The notes beneath the pieces are model-generated. The model worked only from the letters and a program-made list of their open reading frames with translations, did no database searches and was not told where the DNA came from. Made by a program: the position numbers and the translations under genes. A DNA stretch of 64,000 bases. It comes from Flammulina velutipes. Taxonomy: Eukaryota > Basidiomycota > Agaricomycetes > Agaricales > Physalacriaceae. Where the stretch lies: positions 930,001 through 994,000 of the forward strand of contig CM022378.1 of NCBI GenBank assembly GCA_011800155.1, read 5' to 3'. The first letter of the stretch is position 1. Each line of letters opens with the position of its first letter. This document shows positions 12,242 through 25,137 of the stretch, one piece after another.

Positions 12242-12995
12242 ATGGCATCGAAACTGACGTCGGTGAGCAGCCAGACTATGAAGCTGCTGCTCGATAAACA
12301 GAGCGGGCGACGCGTGGACGACGCACGTATCGATGCTAATATGCGCGTATTGGCGGATGGCCTCGCAGCGGGGAAGATGGACGCGGGGCTCAAGAGGCAG
12401 TATTGGAGTATGAAAGCTATGCTTGGCAATGGGTGAGTTCCTCCCCTCCCTCCTCCGTTTCAGCGGCTCATGGTCAGGGAGAGCGAAGAGCCGTATAGAG
12501 ATGATCCCACCACCGCGCCCTTCCCACCACCCGTAATTCCAAATCCAACATACCATGAAGACGAGGAAGAGGACGAAAGAGACGATACACAATTATTCAG
12601 GGACCAACAACTCCTCATGGACCGTGCGTCTCCTTCCCTCCCTCCTCCCCCTCCCCTCACCTCATGTTTAATTCAGAACAAGACACCCACCTCGACACCC
12701 TCGCCCTCTCCATATCCCGCCAACACCGCCTCGCAGGCGACATCGGCGGCGAACTCGAAAGCCAAGCAGGCCTCCTCGAAGCCCTCGAAGAAGACGTCTC
12801 TCACACCCACTCCCGCATCTCCCGCGCGCGCCAACGCCTCAACACAGTCTCGCGCGGTCTAACCGGAAATGGTATTCACTCTCATCTATACTCGTTTGGA
12901 ATAGCGGGCTGATGGATGGAATTACAGTGTCAACGATGATGATAGCCCTCTTGATACTAGTCCTCCTCGTTCTAATCGTAGTTTTCAAAACATAG
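12242..12995 (+). CDS. SYN8: Qc-SNARE of the SYN8/syntaxin-8 group
   Basis: Four exons. The N-terminal half reads ASKLTSVSSQTMKLLLDKQ, typical of the fungal Syn8 N-terminus. After the first intron comes QRLMVRESEEPYRDDP. The SNARE helix begins QDTHLDTLALSISRQHRLAGD, and its zero-layer Gln falls in GELESQAGLLEALEEDV, making it a Q-SNARE. After the last intron a C-terminal anchor VSTMMIALLILVLLVLIVVF ends in KT. The protein acts in endosome/vacuole membrane fusion. The gene is divergent from the NIS synthetase (52 bases between start codons) and convergent with BUB3. Confidence 0.85.
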
Positions 12996-13019
12996 CTTTT
13001 CTTCCCCCCGCTTTCTTTT

Positions 13020-14632
13020 TTATCGTGGCTGTAGGGGTTCCATATATCAATAATACATCCTTGTCAGTGGAAAGAGAACACACCTTGACTTCATCCCCAA
13101 CCCTCTTAACCACCACACCCGGCCTCCCAGCCGTCTTGGCGCCCTCCTCCCCCTGGTCCCACGTATACCCCAACCCGACCGCCAGCTCTGTCCCATCGCA
13201 GTTCCACGCCAAGGCGCTTACTTCGGTGGCTAACCCCGCTCCTACACAAATAATATCAGTACGCCGAATAAAATACGAGCAAAACGGTTGGACAAAGAAA
13301 ATGGTTGGAATGGAAGGCGGACGGTTGGACAAGGAAAATCGTTGGAATAGAAGGGAGAGAAGGGGGAGAAATAAGAGAGAAGAAAGGCGAGGGAAGGAAC
13401 CCACCAACACCCGCAACCTTCGCATACTGCTTCAACCTCTTCTTAACCTTATAATCCCACACCGACACACCCCCGTCCGACCCCCCGCTCGCGAACACGG
13501 GGGTCGCGCCCGGGCTGAACGCCAGGGCGTTGACGGGCCACACGTTGTCGACGCCGTCGATTGTTTGGCGGTGGCATTTGAATGCGTATTTCTCCGAGGG
13601 GGTGTCTCCTTTCGAATTAGTGTTTGAGGGATTGATGTTGGAGGTGTTGGTGGAAGGGGGAGAATCGAAATATTCAACAGCGATCCGCCCCTCGGTGGAC
13701 CCGACGGCGTACCCGAGCCCGGAGGACATGCACGCCAGGGAGCGCGTGAGGTATTTGAGGCTGCTTTCTCTTTCTTCTACTGCTCCTCCTCCTCCTCCTC
13801 CTCCTCCTCCTGCCCCACCTACTCCTCCTGCTCCTCCTCCTGAAGAAGAAGAAGACATATTCCGCGTATCATATATCCTAACAAGCCGCGACGCAAGCGC
13901 CACGACCAACTTCCCCCCCACCGGATCGAGCGCGAGCGCATAGACGCGCTCGGGCTGCTTGAACGAGGCTTGCGGGCCTGGGGCGCGCGGGTCCCAGAGG
14001 CGGAGGGATTGGTCCCATGAGGATGTTATTAGGGCGTCTGTTGGGGTGAGGTTAGATCGAATCAGATGCAATGAGGAAGGAGGAGGGAGGGAAGAGTCGG
14101 TCGGTCGAAAAGAAAAAGAGGGCAGGATAAGAGGGTAAGGAAGACTCGGTCAAGAAAACAAAGAAGAAACAAAAACTCACTCCTCTCCCCCCCCCAAACC
14201 ATCCCCGACACCGCATCCTCATGCGCCCCCATATTCGTCGTCTGCTCCGTCTCCAGCGCGAGGGCCCGCACGCTGCAGTCCAGCCCGCCGCTGAACCCCT
14301 GGGAGGAGGAGGCGTAGGCGCAGGAGAGGACGGCGGCGCGGTGTTCGAATTTCGCTTTTTGGGTTGGGCCGTTTGAGGCGGTTTGGTTTTGGGATGTACC
14401 CGGACCTGTTTGTTGAGAGTTTGATGTGGTGGAAGAGGGAGATGTGGAGTAGAGCCGGACGGTGGTGTCCCAGGAGGAGACGAGGAGATGCGAGGGGTGT
14501 GTGGGGGAATAGTGTAGTTGGGAGATGCTGTCGAAGGGCGGAGAGGGTAGGATCGTGTCTGCATTGAATGGGATTAGGAAAGAGGAAGGAGGAAAGGGGG
14601 GGAGGAAGAGAAAAGAACGTACCCGCTCCCAT
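13020..14632 (-). CDS. BUB3: Spindle checkpoint WD40 protein BUB3
   Basis: Exon 1 is only ten bases (MGA plus one base). It joins to DTILPSPPFDSISQLHYSP and then to WD repeats containing LLVSSWDTTVRLY, ALITSSWDQSLRLWDPRAP, AVGSTEGRIAVEYFD, KYAFKCHRQTIDG, VWPVNALAFSP and SGGSDGGVSVWD, which are BUB3 signatures. The family normally ends in ENEVKPK-like wording. Here a final intron (donor at GATGAAGTCAAG, acceptor CCTACAG) gives GDEVKPR and a stop at 13020. BUB3 binds BUB1/MAD3 at kinetochores. A poly-Gly insert encoded by a CTC microsatellite interrupts the blade around 13780-13860. If the last intron is retained the frame runs on to 12985 and overlaps the SYN8 coding end by 11 bases. Confidence 0.9.
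13783..13811. repeat. CTC/GAG trinucleotide microsatellite inside BUB3
   Basis: A run of CTC units (29 bases, followed by interrupted units to about 13842) encodes a stretch of Gly on the minus strand. It is expected to be length-variable between strains. Confidence 0.85.
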
Positions 14633-14835
14633 GATGGATGATGATGGTGGTATCAAGTCAAGTCACGTTTTGTGAGTTTAACGTTATTGAAATTTCGATT
14701 TGGGCAGCGCGATATGATACATACAAAACGCGCTCAAGTCAACCAAAAAAAAAGAGAGGAGAAGCCCCTCCCTACATAATCGCATTCCCAAGACCTATTC
14801 CTAAAAATACAAATAACAACCTCCCTCAGTGTCCA

Positions 14836-16166
14836 CTACTTCTTCCTGCGCCTCTGCGTCGTCTGGCCCGTCATCTTCGGCTTGCACACATCGCAATACC
14901 ACTTCGCATCCCCCAAATTCGCAGACTTGAGCCCTACGCACGTCAAATGGAACTTTTACACACACACACACCATCAGCCCAACCAAAGAGAGGGAAAGGA
15001 GAAAGAGACGCACCCATTCATACGGACACCCCGCAGCATCGCACGCCACCATCTGCAATACAAAATTCAGTATCAATGTCGGAAATAAAAGAGAAAGAAA
15101 GAAAGAAACGCACATCCCCAAAACTCTTCTTCTGACAAAAGCAATACGGCTTATCGTCGTCCGCTTCCTCTTCCTCGCCGTCCGCTTCAGCCTCGATGAC
15201 GTCCTCCTCCTCGATATGGAGCTGTCGAGAGAGGCGCGATTGCCGTGCGGACTTTGGAGGGGGCGGGGGCGGGGCGACGGGCGACATTGACCGGGCGGGG
15301 AGTTTGATTGAGGGGGTGGAGTTTAGGCGACGTTCTGTGGACATACATCAGCAAGACGAAGAGGAAGAGGGGAAGAGGGGGGGAACGCACTCTTAGTAGC
15401 AGGCGCAGGCGTCGAACTCAGCGCAACAACAACGGGGGATTTCTTCCTCTCCCTTTCTCTCTCCCTCTCCTTTTCCTTCTCCCTTTCTCTTTCCTTCTCC
15501 CTCTCCCGCTCCTTCTCCCTGGGATTCTCAAGGGGGGGCGCAACGACCGGAGCGGGCAACATCACGCTCCTCAGATTCTCGCTAATCTGACTAGCCGCGT
15601 TCGAATTGAACGTCCACCCCCCATTCGCTCCCCCTCCTCCCCCCTCCCGTAGAAGAGGTGGCTCCCCCTGCAACCTCCTCACCCGCCCCACATCCACATC
15701 AAGCCTCGCCCGGGTGCGCAGGAGCAGCTGCACCATCTGTTGGGCCAAAACCATCTTCTCGTGGTGCAGCTGTCCTATTTGGGTGAAGGCTGCGGCGATC
15801 CTAGCCTGGTTGGGGCCCTTTGTGGGGGAGGGGGAGGGGGAGGAAGGGGAGGGAAGGGAAGAGTCGATGTATTTCTGACATTCGGATTCGATGGATGTTT
15901 GGATTTCTGCGGGGGGTGTTAGGGAGGGAAGGGAGGGAAGGGGAGGGGGAGGGGGGAAGGGAGAGACGAACCGAGAGCTTTGACGTCGATGTGTTTGATT
16001 TCGTCGCTTAGGTGGCGGATCTCTGCTGGGAGGTTGTCCAGGCCTTTATACACCTCATTCAAAACACTGACAGAGGAAAGAGTAGAAAGAGTAGATACGT
16101 ACTGTAAATGAACTCTGTAGCGATGTTGCTCGCCTCTTCTAGGGCTTGCGCTGATACTGAATTCAT
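14836..16166 (-). CDS. ING-family PHD-finger protein (Yng2/Pho23 type)
   Basis: The N-terminal ING helix region reads MNSVSAQALEEASNIATEFI, then YKGLDNLPAEIRHLSDEIKH and IQTSIESECQKYI across introns. The middle is a low-complexity Lys/Arg/Glu tract (about 15430-15520) and a Pro-rich basic segment. The C-terminal PHD finger has the C4HC3 pattern: CFCQ, MVACDAAGCPYEWFHLTCVGL, KWYCDVC. It is followed by a basic tail ending RRRKK. ING proteins read H3K4me3 and sit in NuA4/SAS or Rpd3-type complexes. Which paralogue this is cannot be decided from sequence alone. About seven introns, stop TAG at 14836. Confidence 0.88.
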
Positions 16167-17573
16167 TTCCCCAGTGTGCCAGTGGCAGTAGGCGGAGGAC
16201 AAGCCAGACACGGACCCGGGTGGGTGCTGTATGTCGATGATTCAGGACTTTACCCTAACCTTAACTTGACTCTGCTCGATCTGCCTGCTACTAGTGCTTT
16301 ATGCACCGCTGAACCCATTCAAAGTCTGCTCCGTTTTGCTTTATCAGGCTGGCTCGACCCCTACTCAAGTTGTTCTCTCACACTATGGGCGCATTGAATA
16401 ATGATATAACCTACCGCTGGGTTTCTTACAAACTATCTCCTGCTGAAATCTCCGCCTCGAACACAGTATCCTCCAGCTCGTACGGTCTTTGCTCGAGGTC
16501 CTCTTACTGCCTCGACTGCTCACACAATTTATCTGAACTCTACGAATGGTGTTCTACATGCAATGAGGATATCTCCAGGTTCTAGTGGAGAATACACGAA
16601 GCCATCCCATGCACAGTATAAAGAATCACATTATTCACGCTCGTCTGTATGCGCCTGTTCATCTCAGGACGACTCTAGGCTGCCAGTGTCGGATATCTCC
16701 AAGCCAGTGTATGTCCTTTCGTTGACTCTAGTTTCCTGGACTCTACGAACCCCGTTCTGTACTCATGAGCTTTCTGGACTGCACGTATGACTCACCCGTC
16801 AGTTTCTAGTCGGATTGACTCTACCTGCCTCGTCGGTTCTATCCTTGGACAAATACTCTTCTGTACCGGGCAGAGTCTCCACCCCAAGCTCCCGTGCGCG
16901 CATTGGACTTTCTCACATGCATCGTTCGCGCCGTTCCGAGTCGATCTTCGGGGGACGTTTGCTCGAGTCTCGATCTTGAGAATCGGAGATAGCCACAGTT
17001 CCATTCCTCCGAGTTCGACATGTTGTAGTTCGGCTCCTACTCCACCCTCGTAGGTATCCACGTTGAATTTCTTGTCTTGATGTGTTTATTGCTAACAGCA
17101 CGCGTGTCGATATACTGACTTGACAATGAGAGTTAAATCCGAATCACTGCGCTCAAAGCCGTTTTTGCATCGTCATATATCCTCAGCCTTGTCGTGCCCG
17201 TTTCCCCGGTTCAATTTGCGGTCTCGAACACGAAGATGGCTCTGGTGGCGCGACATGCGCTCTCTCGGTACCCAGTTTGACGCTGACAACGTTCAGTAAT
17301 TATATGCCAGGCGCTCTCGTTAAGAAGGGGTAGGAATTAAAATGATAACTCTCGACGTTCGTTCGTACGTCGTGACCTTCAGCAGTAAATAAACCGCTTA
17401 TTCAAAGTCGCTTGGAAATTTGCGTGAACAAACTTTAAACTTAGATTGAAGAGCACGTGCATGACTCATCGCCTGACATCACCACCACATCACCGATCTT
17501 GACACCTTTCCTCGTAGTTCATGCGATATCTAGCGACAAGAAATAGCCGCTGGACCACGATGACCGATATACA
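16167..17573. other. Intergenic region between the ING gene and catalase
   Basis: About 1.4 kb upstream of both divergent genes. It contains several short plus-strand ORFs (near 16176, 16370, 16563 and 16787) of 70-88 codons with no family resemblance, no consistent splice links and Ser/Cys-rich composition. Some phrases recur in diverged form: GGATATCTCCA at about 16567 and 16691, and an ACTCTACGAA phrase at about 16540 and 16740. This hints at an old duplication or repeat. I support no gene here; a non-coding transcript is possible. Confidence 0.45.
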
Positions 17574-17709
17574 CCACGGGATTGGCTCATCGCTACAAAG
17601 ATAATACCTTCTGCGCGGCACTTTCTACCCCAAACCTGCTCTAGATCCCAATGCAGCAAGTCATTCAATAGATCGCCAGTCAACTGACGCACCTCAGCCA
17701 ATCCCGTGG
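17574..17709. promoter_or_regulatory. Perfect 14-bp inverted repeat with CCAAT boxes in the catalase promoter
   Basis: CCACGGGATTGGCT at 17574-17587 is the exact reverse complement of AGCCAATCCCGTGG at 17696-17709. Each arm carries a CCAAT box, one per strand, flanked by the same six to seven bases. The right arm is 82 bases upstream of the catalase ATG. CCAAT is the site of the HAP/CBC complex, which controls redox and iron genes in fungi. The identical flanks suggest a composite site with a partner factor. Confidence 0.65.
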
Positions 17710-17746
17710 CGTCCTTTACGATCACTGGACATGTCATCTGCTCCTT

Positions 17747-17752
17747 TATAAG
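17747..17752 (+). promoter_or_regulatory. TATA-like box of the catalase gene
   Basis: TATAAG lies 45 bases upstream of the start codon and just downstream of the paired CCAAT element. Confidence 0.45.
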
Positions 17753-17791
17753 CTCTTCCTACGCCAACTCTTCGTTATCTCTTCCACCAAC

Positions 17792-19571
17792 ATGCCTTCT
17801 CAGCAAGTTCTCAACTCCAAGGACGGTGCTGTCTACACGACCTCTAATGGCGCACCGGTCTCTGAACCGTATGCGTACCAACGCGCTGGTATCAACGGTC
17901 CTCTGCTGCTCCAAGACTTCCACCACATCGACCTTCTCGCTCACTTTGACCGAGAGCGTATCCCCGAGCGAGTTGTACGTCCATTCTTACATCCCAAGCT
18001 ACACAATCACTTATCTCACTTATCCACAGGTCCACGCCAAAGGCGCTGGAGCCCACGGTGTCTTCGAAGTGACCCACGACCTCTCCGACATTACCTCCAA
18101 CAAACTTCTCACGTCCCCGGGTACCAAAGTTCGCGCGACAGCCCGCTTCTCCACTGTCGGCGGCGAGTCCGGCTCTGCAGACACCGCCCGCGACCCACGT
18201 GGTTTCTCCGTCAAGCTGCGCACCGACGAGGGCAACTGGGACTGGGTCTTCAACAACACCCCCGTCTTCTTCATCCGCGACCCCGCAAAGTTCCCCCACT
18301 TCATCCACACACAGAAGAGGGACCCACAGACGCACTTGAAGGATGCGGATGCCTTCTGGGATTACCTGTCTCAGAACCCAGAGTCTATTCACCAGATTAT
18401 GATTCTGTTCAGTGACCGTGGGACGCCTGATGGGTACCACCAGGAGCATGGCTATTCTGGCCATACGTTCAAGTGGCTCAAGGACGATGGCTCGTTCGTC
18501 TATACCCAGGTTCATGTCAGAGCCGATGAGGGTTTCAAGACGCTCGATGACAAGACCGCTGGCGAGCTCGCTAGCTCGAACGCCGACTATGGCATCCAGA
18601 ACCTCTTTGAGACCATCGAGAAGGGCAAGTTCCCCAGCTGGACCGTCTACGTCGTAAGGAACTTCCCCTATACTACATTTTATCGGTAGGCTAACTCTTC
18701 CATTCCAGCAAACCATGACGCCCGAACAAGCTGAAAAGTTCCGCTACAACATCCTCGATCTCACCAAAGTCTGGCCTCATTCAGAGTTCCCCCTCCGACC
18801 TTTCGGAAAGTTCACGCTCAACGAGAATGCTCAAAACTACTTTGCGGAGATTGAACAGGTGGCGTTCTCGCCGTCGCACCTCATTCCGTACATCGAGCCT
18901 TCTGCGGATCCGGTGCTCCAGTCGCGACTCTTCTCGTACCCTGACACCCACCGCCACCGCCTTGGCGTGAACTACCAGCAGCTCCCGGTGAACGCGCCCA
19001 TTGTGCCCGTCGCCAACTTCCAACGCGACGGTGCAGGCACGTTCGTGAGCCAGGGAGCGAGACCAAACTACCAGAGTTCGATCTCGCCCTTGTCGTATAA
19101 GGGTGCGAAGGGCACGCTCGAAGCGGGAGCGAAGATCCTGCGTGAGAACCATGAGCAATTCATTGGGAGGGCTTATCGCGATTTGAGTGAGATCACCGAG
19201 TGTACGTGGTGTTTCCTTCTAGACTGGTGGATACGATTGAATTGACGTTCGTTTCTAGTGGACTTTGAGCAGCCCCGTGCGTTGTGGAGCAAGGTCTGGA
19301 ATGACCAGCAGCGCGAGGCGTATGTCCAGAATGTTGCGGGACACTTTGGGAATGTTAAGAGTAAGGAGGTTGTTGCGAGGCAGTGTATGTTTTTTTTTTC
19401 TTTCCTTATGTTTTTTGGAGGGTTTGCTCACGGCTTTTAGTGTCGGTGTGGGCTGCTGTTGACCAGTCGTTGAGCGATCGGATTGCGAAGGCTGTTGGTG
19501 CGCCGAGTGTTGCGCCGCTCAAGGCGAAGTCTGCTGCTGAGTCGGTTAAGTTCAGGAGGAGCGAGATTTGA
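17792..19571 (+). CDS. Monofunctional heme catalase, small-subunit type
   Basis: The spliced product is about 510 residues, the length of small-subunit catalases. The catalytic His is residue 63 in [12 protein letters not shown]. The distal-side Asn and surroundings are present in [17 protein letters not shown]. The proximal heme Tyr lies in [14 protein letters not shown]. The C-terminal helical part is intact, ending ...KFRRSEI. There is no SKL-type peroxisomal signal and no signal peptide ([12 protein letters not shown]), so a cytosolic enzyme is inferred. It converts hydrogen peroxide to water and oxygen. Introns lie near 17974-18027, 18655-18708, 19202-19257 and 19384-19440. The ATG at 17792 was chosen because it begins the family N-terminus; an upstream open frame from 17706 covers promoter sequence. 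Confidence 0.95.
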
Positions 19572-19744
19572 GATGGGGATAGTGTGTGTGTAAGTGTAGT
19601 ATCAAATAAACAAGCAAGCAATGTACTCTTTATAAAGCAACGAATGTCGAATGTTTTTTCTTGTGAAGTTTGAAAAATGGATGTACTCTGTGAGGAATTA
19701 ATTTTTCGAAGCAAAAAATGGCGTTTCCATCGCACAACTGAGTA

Positions 19745-19837
19745 TTCCCTCTAGCCGATTTGAACGACTGACCTCGTCATGAAATTGGAGGACTTTTACT
19801 GTACTAGTGACGCGCTCTACCGCTGAGCTAAGAGGGA
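19745..19837 (-). tRNA. tRNA-Thr(AGT) with intron
   Basis: On the minus strand the acceptor stem TCCCTCT pairs with AGAGGGA and the discriminator is A. The D arm GCTCAGCGGTAGAGC is canonical. The anticodon stem CGTCA/TGACG has loop CTAGTA, giving anticodon AGT. An intron of about 20 bases follows position 37. The T arm contains GTTCAAATC. It lies in the 3' flank of the catalase gene. Confidence 0.9.
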
Positions 19838-20232
19838 TGTAGGAGTCACCGTCACTTGTGTATCGAATGTTTAACCATCATCCAATATCGAAGGATTCAA
19901 AGGATCTTAGTATCATCAAGTTCCATTCTATGCATCCCGCGTACATACATTTTTCATCGCTCCCAGTGACCATTAAGTACATACCTACACACTGGAGCAA
20001 TAATATCAATACAAAAGGGTGATTCATGGGTCCAAGCCCTCCAGTCGTTGAGAATTACAGTCCGTGAAGTTGATGCCTGTGAAATTTAGCTTCGCAGAGA
20101 AATCTTTCTGTGACTTCCAAAGAGTTGACGCCACAGTATCACATCGGGAACACTCGCGAGATCACGTGGCACCACGGACCTTTCTCCGGTTCGGGGAACG
20201 GCGCTGCTGACACCAACTCTCTTCCTACCGTT
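19838..20232. other. Upstream region of LPD1
   Basis: About 395 bases of promoter and leader between tRNA-Thr and LPD1. No convincing TATA box or other gene is visible. Confidence 0.5.
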
Positions 20233-22456
<2,224 letters not shown>

Positions 22457-24505
22457 TTACATGGCCGTAGCGCGCTTGGATTTACTACGAATCTTCTTGC
22501 CGTAGCGATAAAAAAGGAAAGGGATGGGGATCTATGAAATAGTCAGTTCAGTTTCATGGAAATAAAATCCAATGAAGGAAGCTCACCATCGCAACAGAAA
22601 CGAAACCCAATAAAGACGCAGCCCATCCATTCCCTAATCCGTGGAACATCTGGACCATGAACAGCGGCATAGCAGCACCTGCTCCCGACCGCACGACCGT
22701 CTTCGCTGCCAACGCAGAAGCGACATAATTAGGGAGCGCGTCTATCAAGTACGCGTTGGCGCTAAAGTAGATGACGACCATTCCGAAGCCGAATGGGATG
22801 CCTGCGCTCGCTGGGCCGACCCAGTTTCCACCACCAGGCATCACGGTTGGGGGACTCGTCCAGCCAAAGATGAACAAGGCGAGGGGCACGAAGGGGGCAC
22901 CGATCATTGACCCAATGAGCCGATCTTCAGGCTCTGCGCGCCCGCCTTTATCCGCTGCTGTCTTGAGGTATATCTTCTCGAGATACGGGGTGAAGAGGAG
23001 TGCGATGAAGAGACCGATGAAGACAGAGCAGAACATGAGGCCAGTGACGCTGTCGCTGAATTCGTAGTCCTCGCCGAAGACGACGGGGAAACTGAAGAAG
23101 AAAGCGTACTATGGAAATGTGAGATGGGTAAGATAGGTAAGTTGGGCAAGAAACTTACAAGCAAGCCGTAAATCAAGGAGATAAAGAGCGACATCAGCAA
23201 TAAGATAGGCTCTGTCACCAGCATCTCGAATGGTCGGATGAGCGTATCTGTGAGCATCTGCGAGAACTTGGGTTGGAAGATCTCCTGCTCCGTAACGATA
23301 TCCTCGCGTTTAGTATGGTGGCGGAGCTTTGCAGCACGTTTCTTTAGTAGGACTGGGGCGAAGGTCTCTGGTAGAGTGAGACACAGTACGAAGATGGCCC
23401 CAGCAAACATCATGTTGACCTATCGATGTTGTCAGATAGCTCACAAAGAAAGCGGGCACCCACGACTTACCCAAAGAATCCATCTCCAGCCTTTGGAATC
23501 ACCAATGAACCCACCAACAAGTGGGCCCAATGCAGCTCCACCGTAAGGCGCGGCAGCAAAAAGAGCAATGGCAAATCCTCGTTCGTTGTTATCCCAGATG
23601 TCACTGATTGTGCTTCCTGCCAGAGTGAGAGGGCCGGATGCAAAGACACCACAGAGGAATCGGCAAATGATCAGCGTTTGGATGTTGGGAGCGAGGGCAC
23701 AGGGTATGTTGAAGACTATGCGAACAAGTCAGAACTGGGTAATAGGACGGAGTGAAGGTACACCTACTAAGATAAAGGAACGTAGGGATGATCCATAGAG
23801 GGCGACGACCGTATAGCTCCGATAAAGGAGAAATTATGAGTGGCCCAATGCTGTATTTATGGTCAATGAACGCGAACATCGTGGCCAAGGAGAAGACGTA
23901 CCCAAATCCGCATACCATCACAGAGACGGTGAGGGTCGTAACGACTTGTCCCACTTTTAAATCTTGTTCTATTCCTCCAAAGTCGCCTGTTATGACGGCG
24001 CTTGCGAAGGCGACCGAGATGACAGACGCTGCAGCTACAAGTGTTATGTCTGGGCACAAAGAGTCAGTCACGGCGAGAGTAACCACTGGGAATTAAAACT
24101 TACACCAACGCCATCTTGGCGACCAGTTTCTTGGATCCTCGGGATCATTCTCCAACCAAGTAACAAGGTAGAGGTCGTCGAGTGGAGGCCCTTTTTCTGG
24201 ATCCTTTACGAGATGGGGAAGCTCCTCTTTCACTGGCTGGAGCGCAGCCACGAATTTGACGAGGCCAGTGTGGGTTACAGCACGGGCTTCATCTGTGACT
24301 GCATGTGAAGGTCGACTTAGATCAGGGTGTTCGGGCTCATGACTGGGGGAGCGTAGGAGACGGAGATCGGTTGTTGGTAGAATGGTGGACGTCTGAGAGA
24401 CAGGAAGTGATGCATCATCTAGGTAAGGATTAGTTGAATTTATGGATAGCGAAGAGAGAAAGGACACCCACTGCTATCGTCAAAGCGAACGTCAGACGGA
24501 ATCAT
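22457..24505 (-). CDS. MFS transporter, DHA1 family (drug/polyamine exporter type)
   Basis: Translation starts MIPSDVRFDDS and, after one intron, runs into a soluble N-terminal tail of about 85 residues. Then comes WLENDPEDPRNWSPRWRW, the hallmark preceding helix 1 of fungal DHA1 (TPO/FLU/CYHR-type) transporters. Twelve hydrophobic helices follow, with motif A-like SPLSELYGRRPLWI, GFIGDSKGWRWILWV after helix 6 and a large cytoplasmic loop rich in Lys/Arg before helix 7. The tail is basic (YRYGKKIRSKSKRATAM). Such proton antiporters expel drugs, polyamines or toxic metabolites at the plasma membrane; the substrate cannot be read from the sequence. Six or seven introns. A TATAAA box lies 42 bases upstream. 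Confidence 0.88.
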
Positions 24506-24546
24506 GGTGGGAAAAATATTGGGAATTTCAGAGCCAAATGGCTCCC

Positions 24547-24552
24547 TTTATA
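24547..24552 (-). promoter_or_regulatory. TATA box of the MFS gene
   Basis: TATAAA on the minus strand, about 42 bases upstream of the ATG at 24505. Confidence 0.5.
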
Positions 24553-25137
24553 AAGCATCGCTGCCCGCCGTTGACTGGTGCCGTTCATGGTAATGGGTAA
24601 AGTTCGGGACAACCTTGAGCGTTGAGTGGATTAAAAAGGACATTCAGCCGAGAGCGGAGCGTTTAAACTTGATCCGAGTACGGGATCCTGCGCTATGCCC
24701 TACGTCATGCCGCCTTTCGGCTGTGTTCTGGCCATCCCGCCACGGCGCCACACCTTTGTCCGGAAGGAAAATCAAGACGCCACTGTTGTTATCGATACGG
24801 GCAAACCTGCTTGATTATCGTTGTATTAATACACTATTTACTGATATCGTATCGACGCTGCCCTTTGAAGAACCCCAGTCGAAGTGATAGATAGCCATCG
24901 AAGTTAGAAGTCATAGTCCTAAACCATTGAAGTGTATGGCCACTACAGTATGCGATGATAGCTATATGATGAATGTCTTGAGCCTATCGATACACAGAAC
25001 GTGCACCACAGAGAAGAATCCGGTGCTCTAGATTGAAAAGCTACACGAAAACAAGTAGTTACACACAGATAGCACAACAGATGGATGATAATAACAAGTA
25101 AACAAGCATAAAACGACCGATAAAACAAAGAAGGAAT
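24553..25137. other. Intergenic region upstream of the MFS gene
   Basis: About 590 bases between the MFS promoter and the 3' end of the unknown nuclear protein gene, both on the minus strand. Only short random ORFs are present. Confidence 0.6.

Noticed and set aside
12985..13425. BUB3 ending ...GGRKAMF
   Set aside because: The spliced end GDEVKPR matches the family, so the longer frame is treated as intron retention only.
13783..13842. CRISPR-like or regulatory array at the CTC repeats
   Set aside because: It is a simple trinucleotide microsatellite within coding sequence and there are no spacers.
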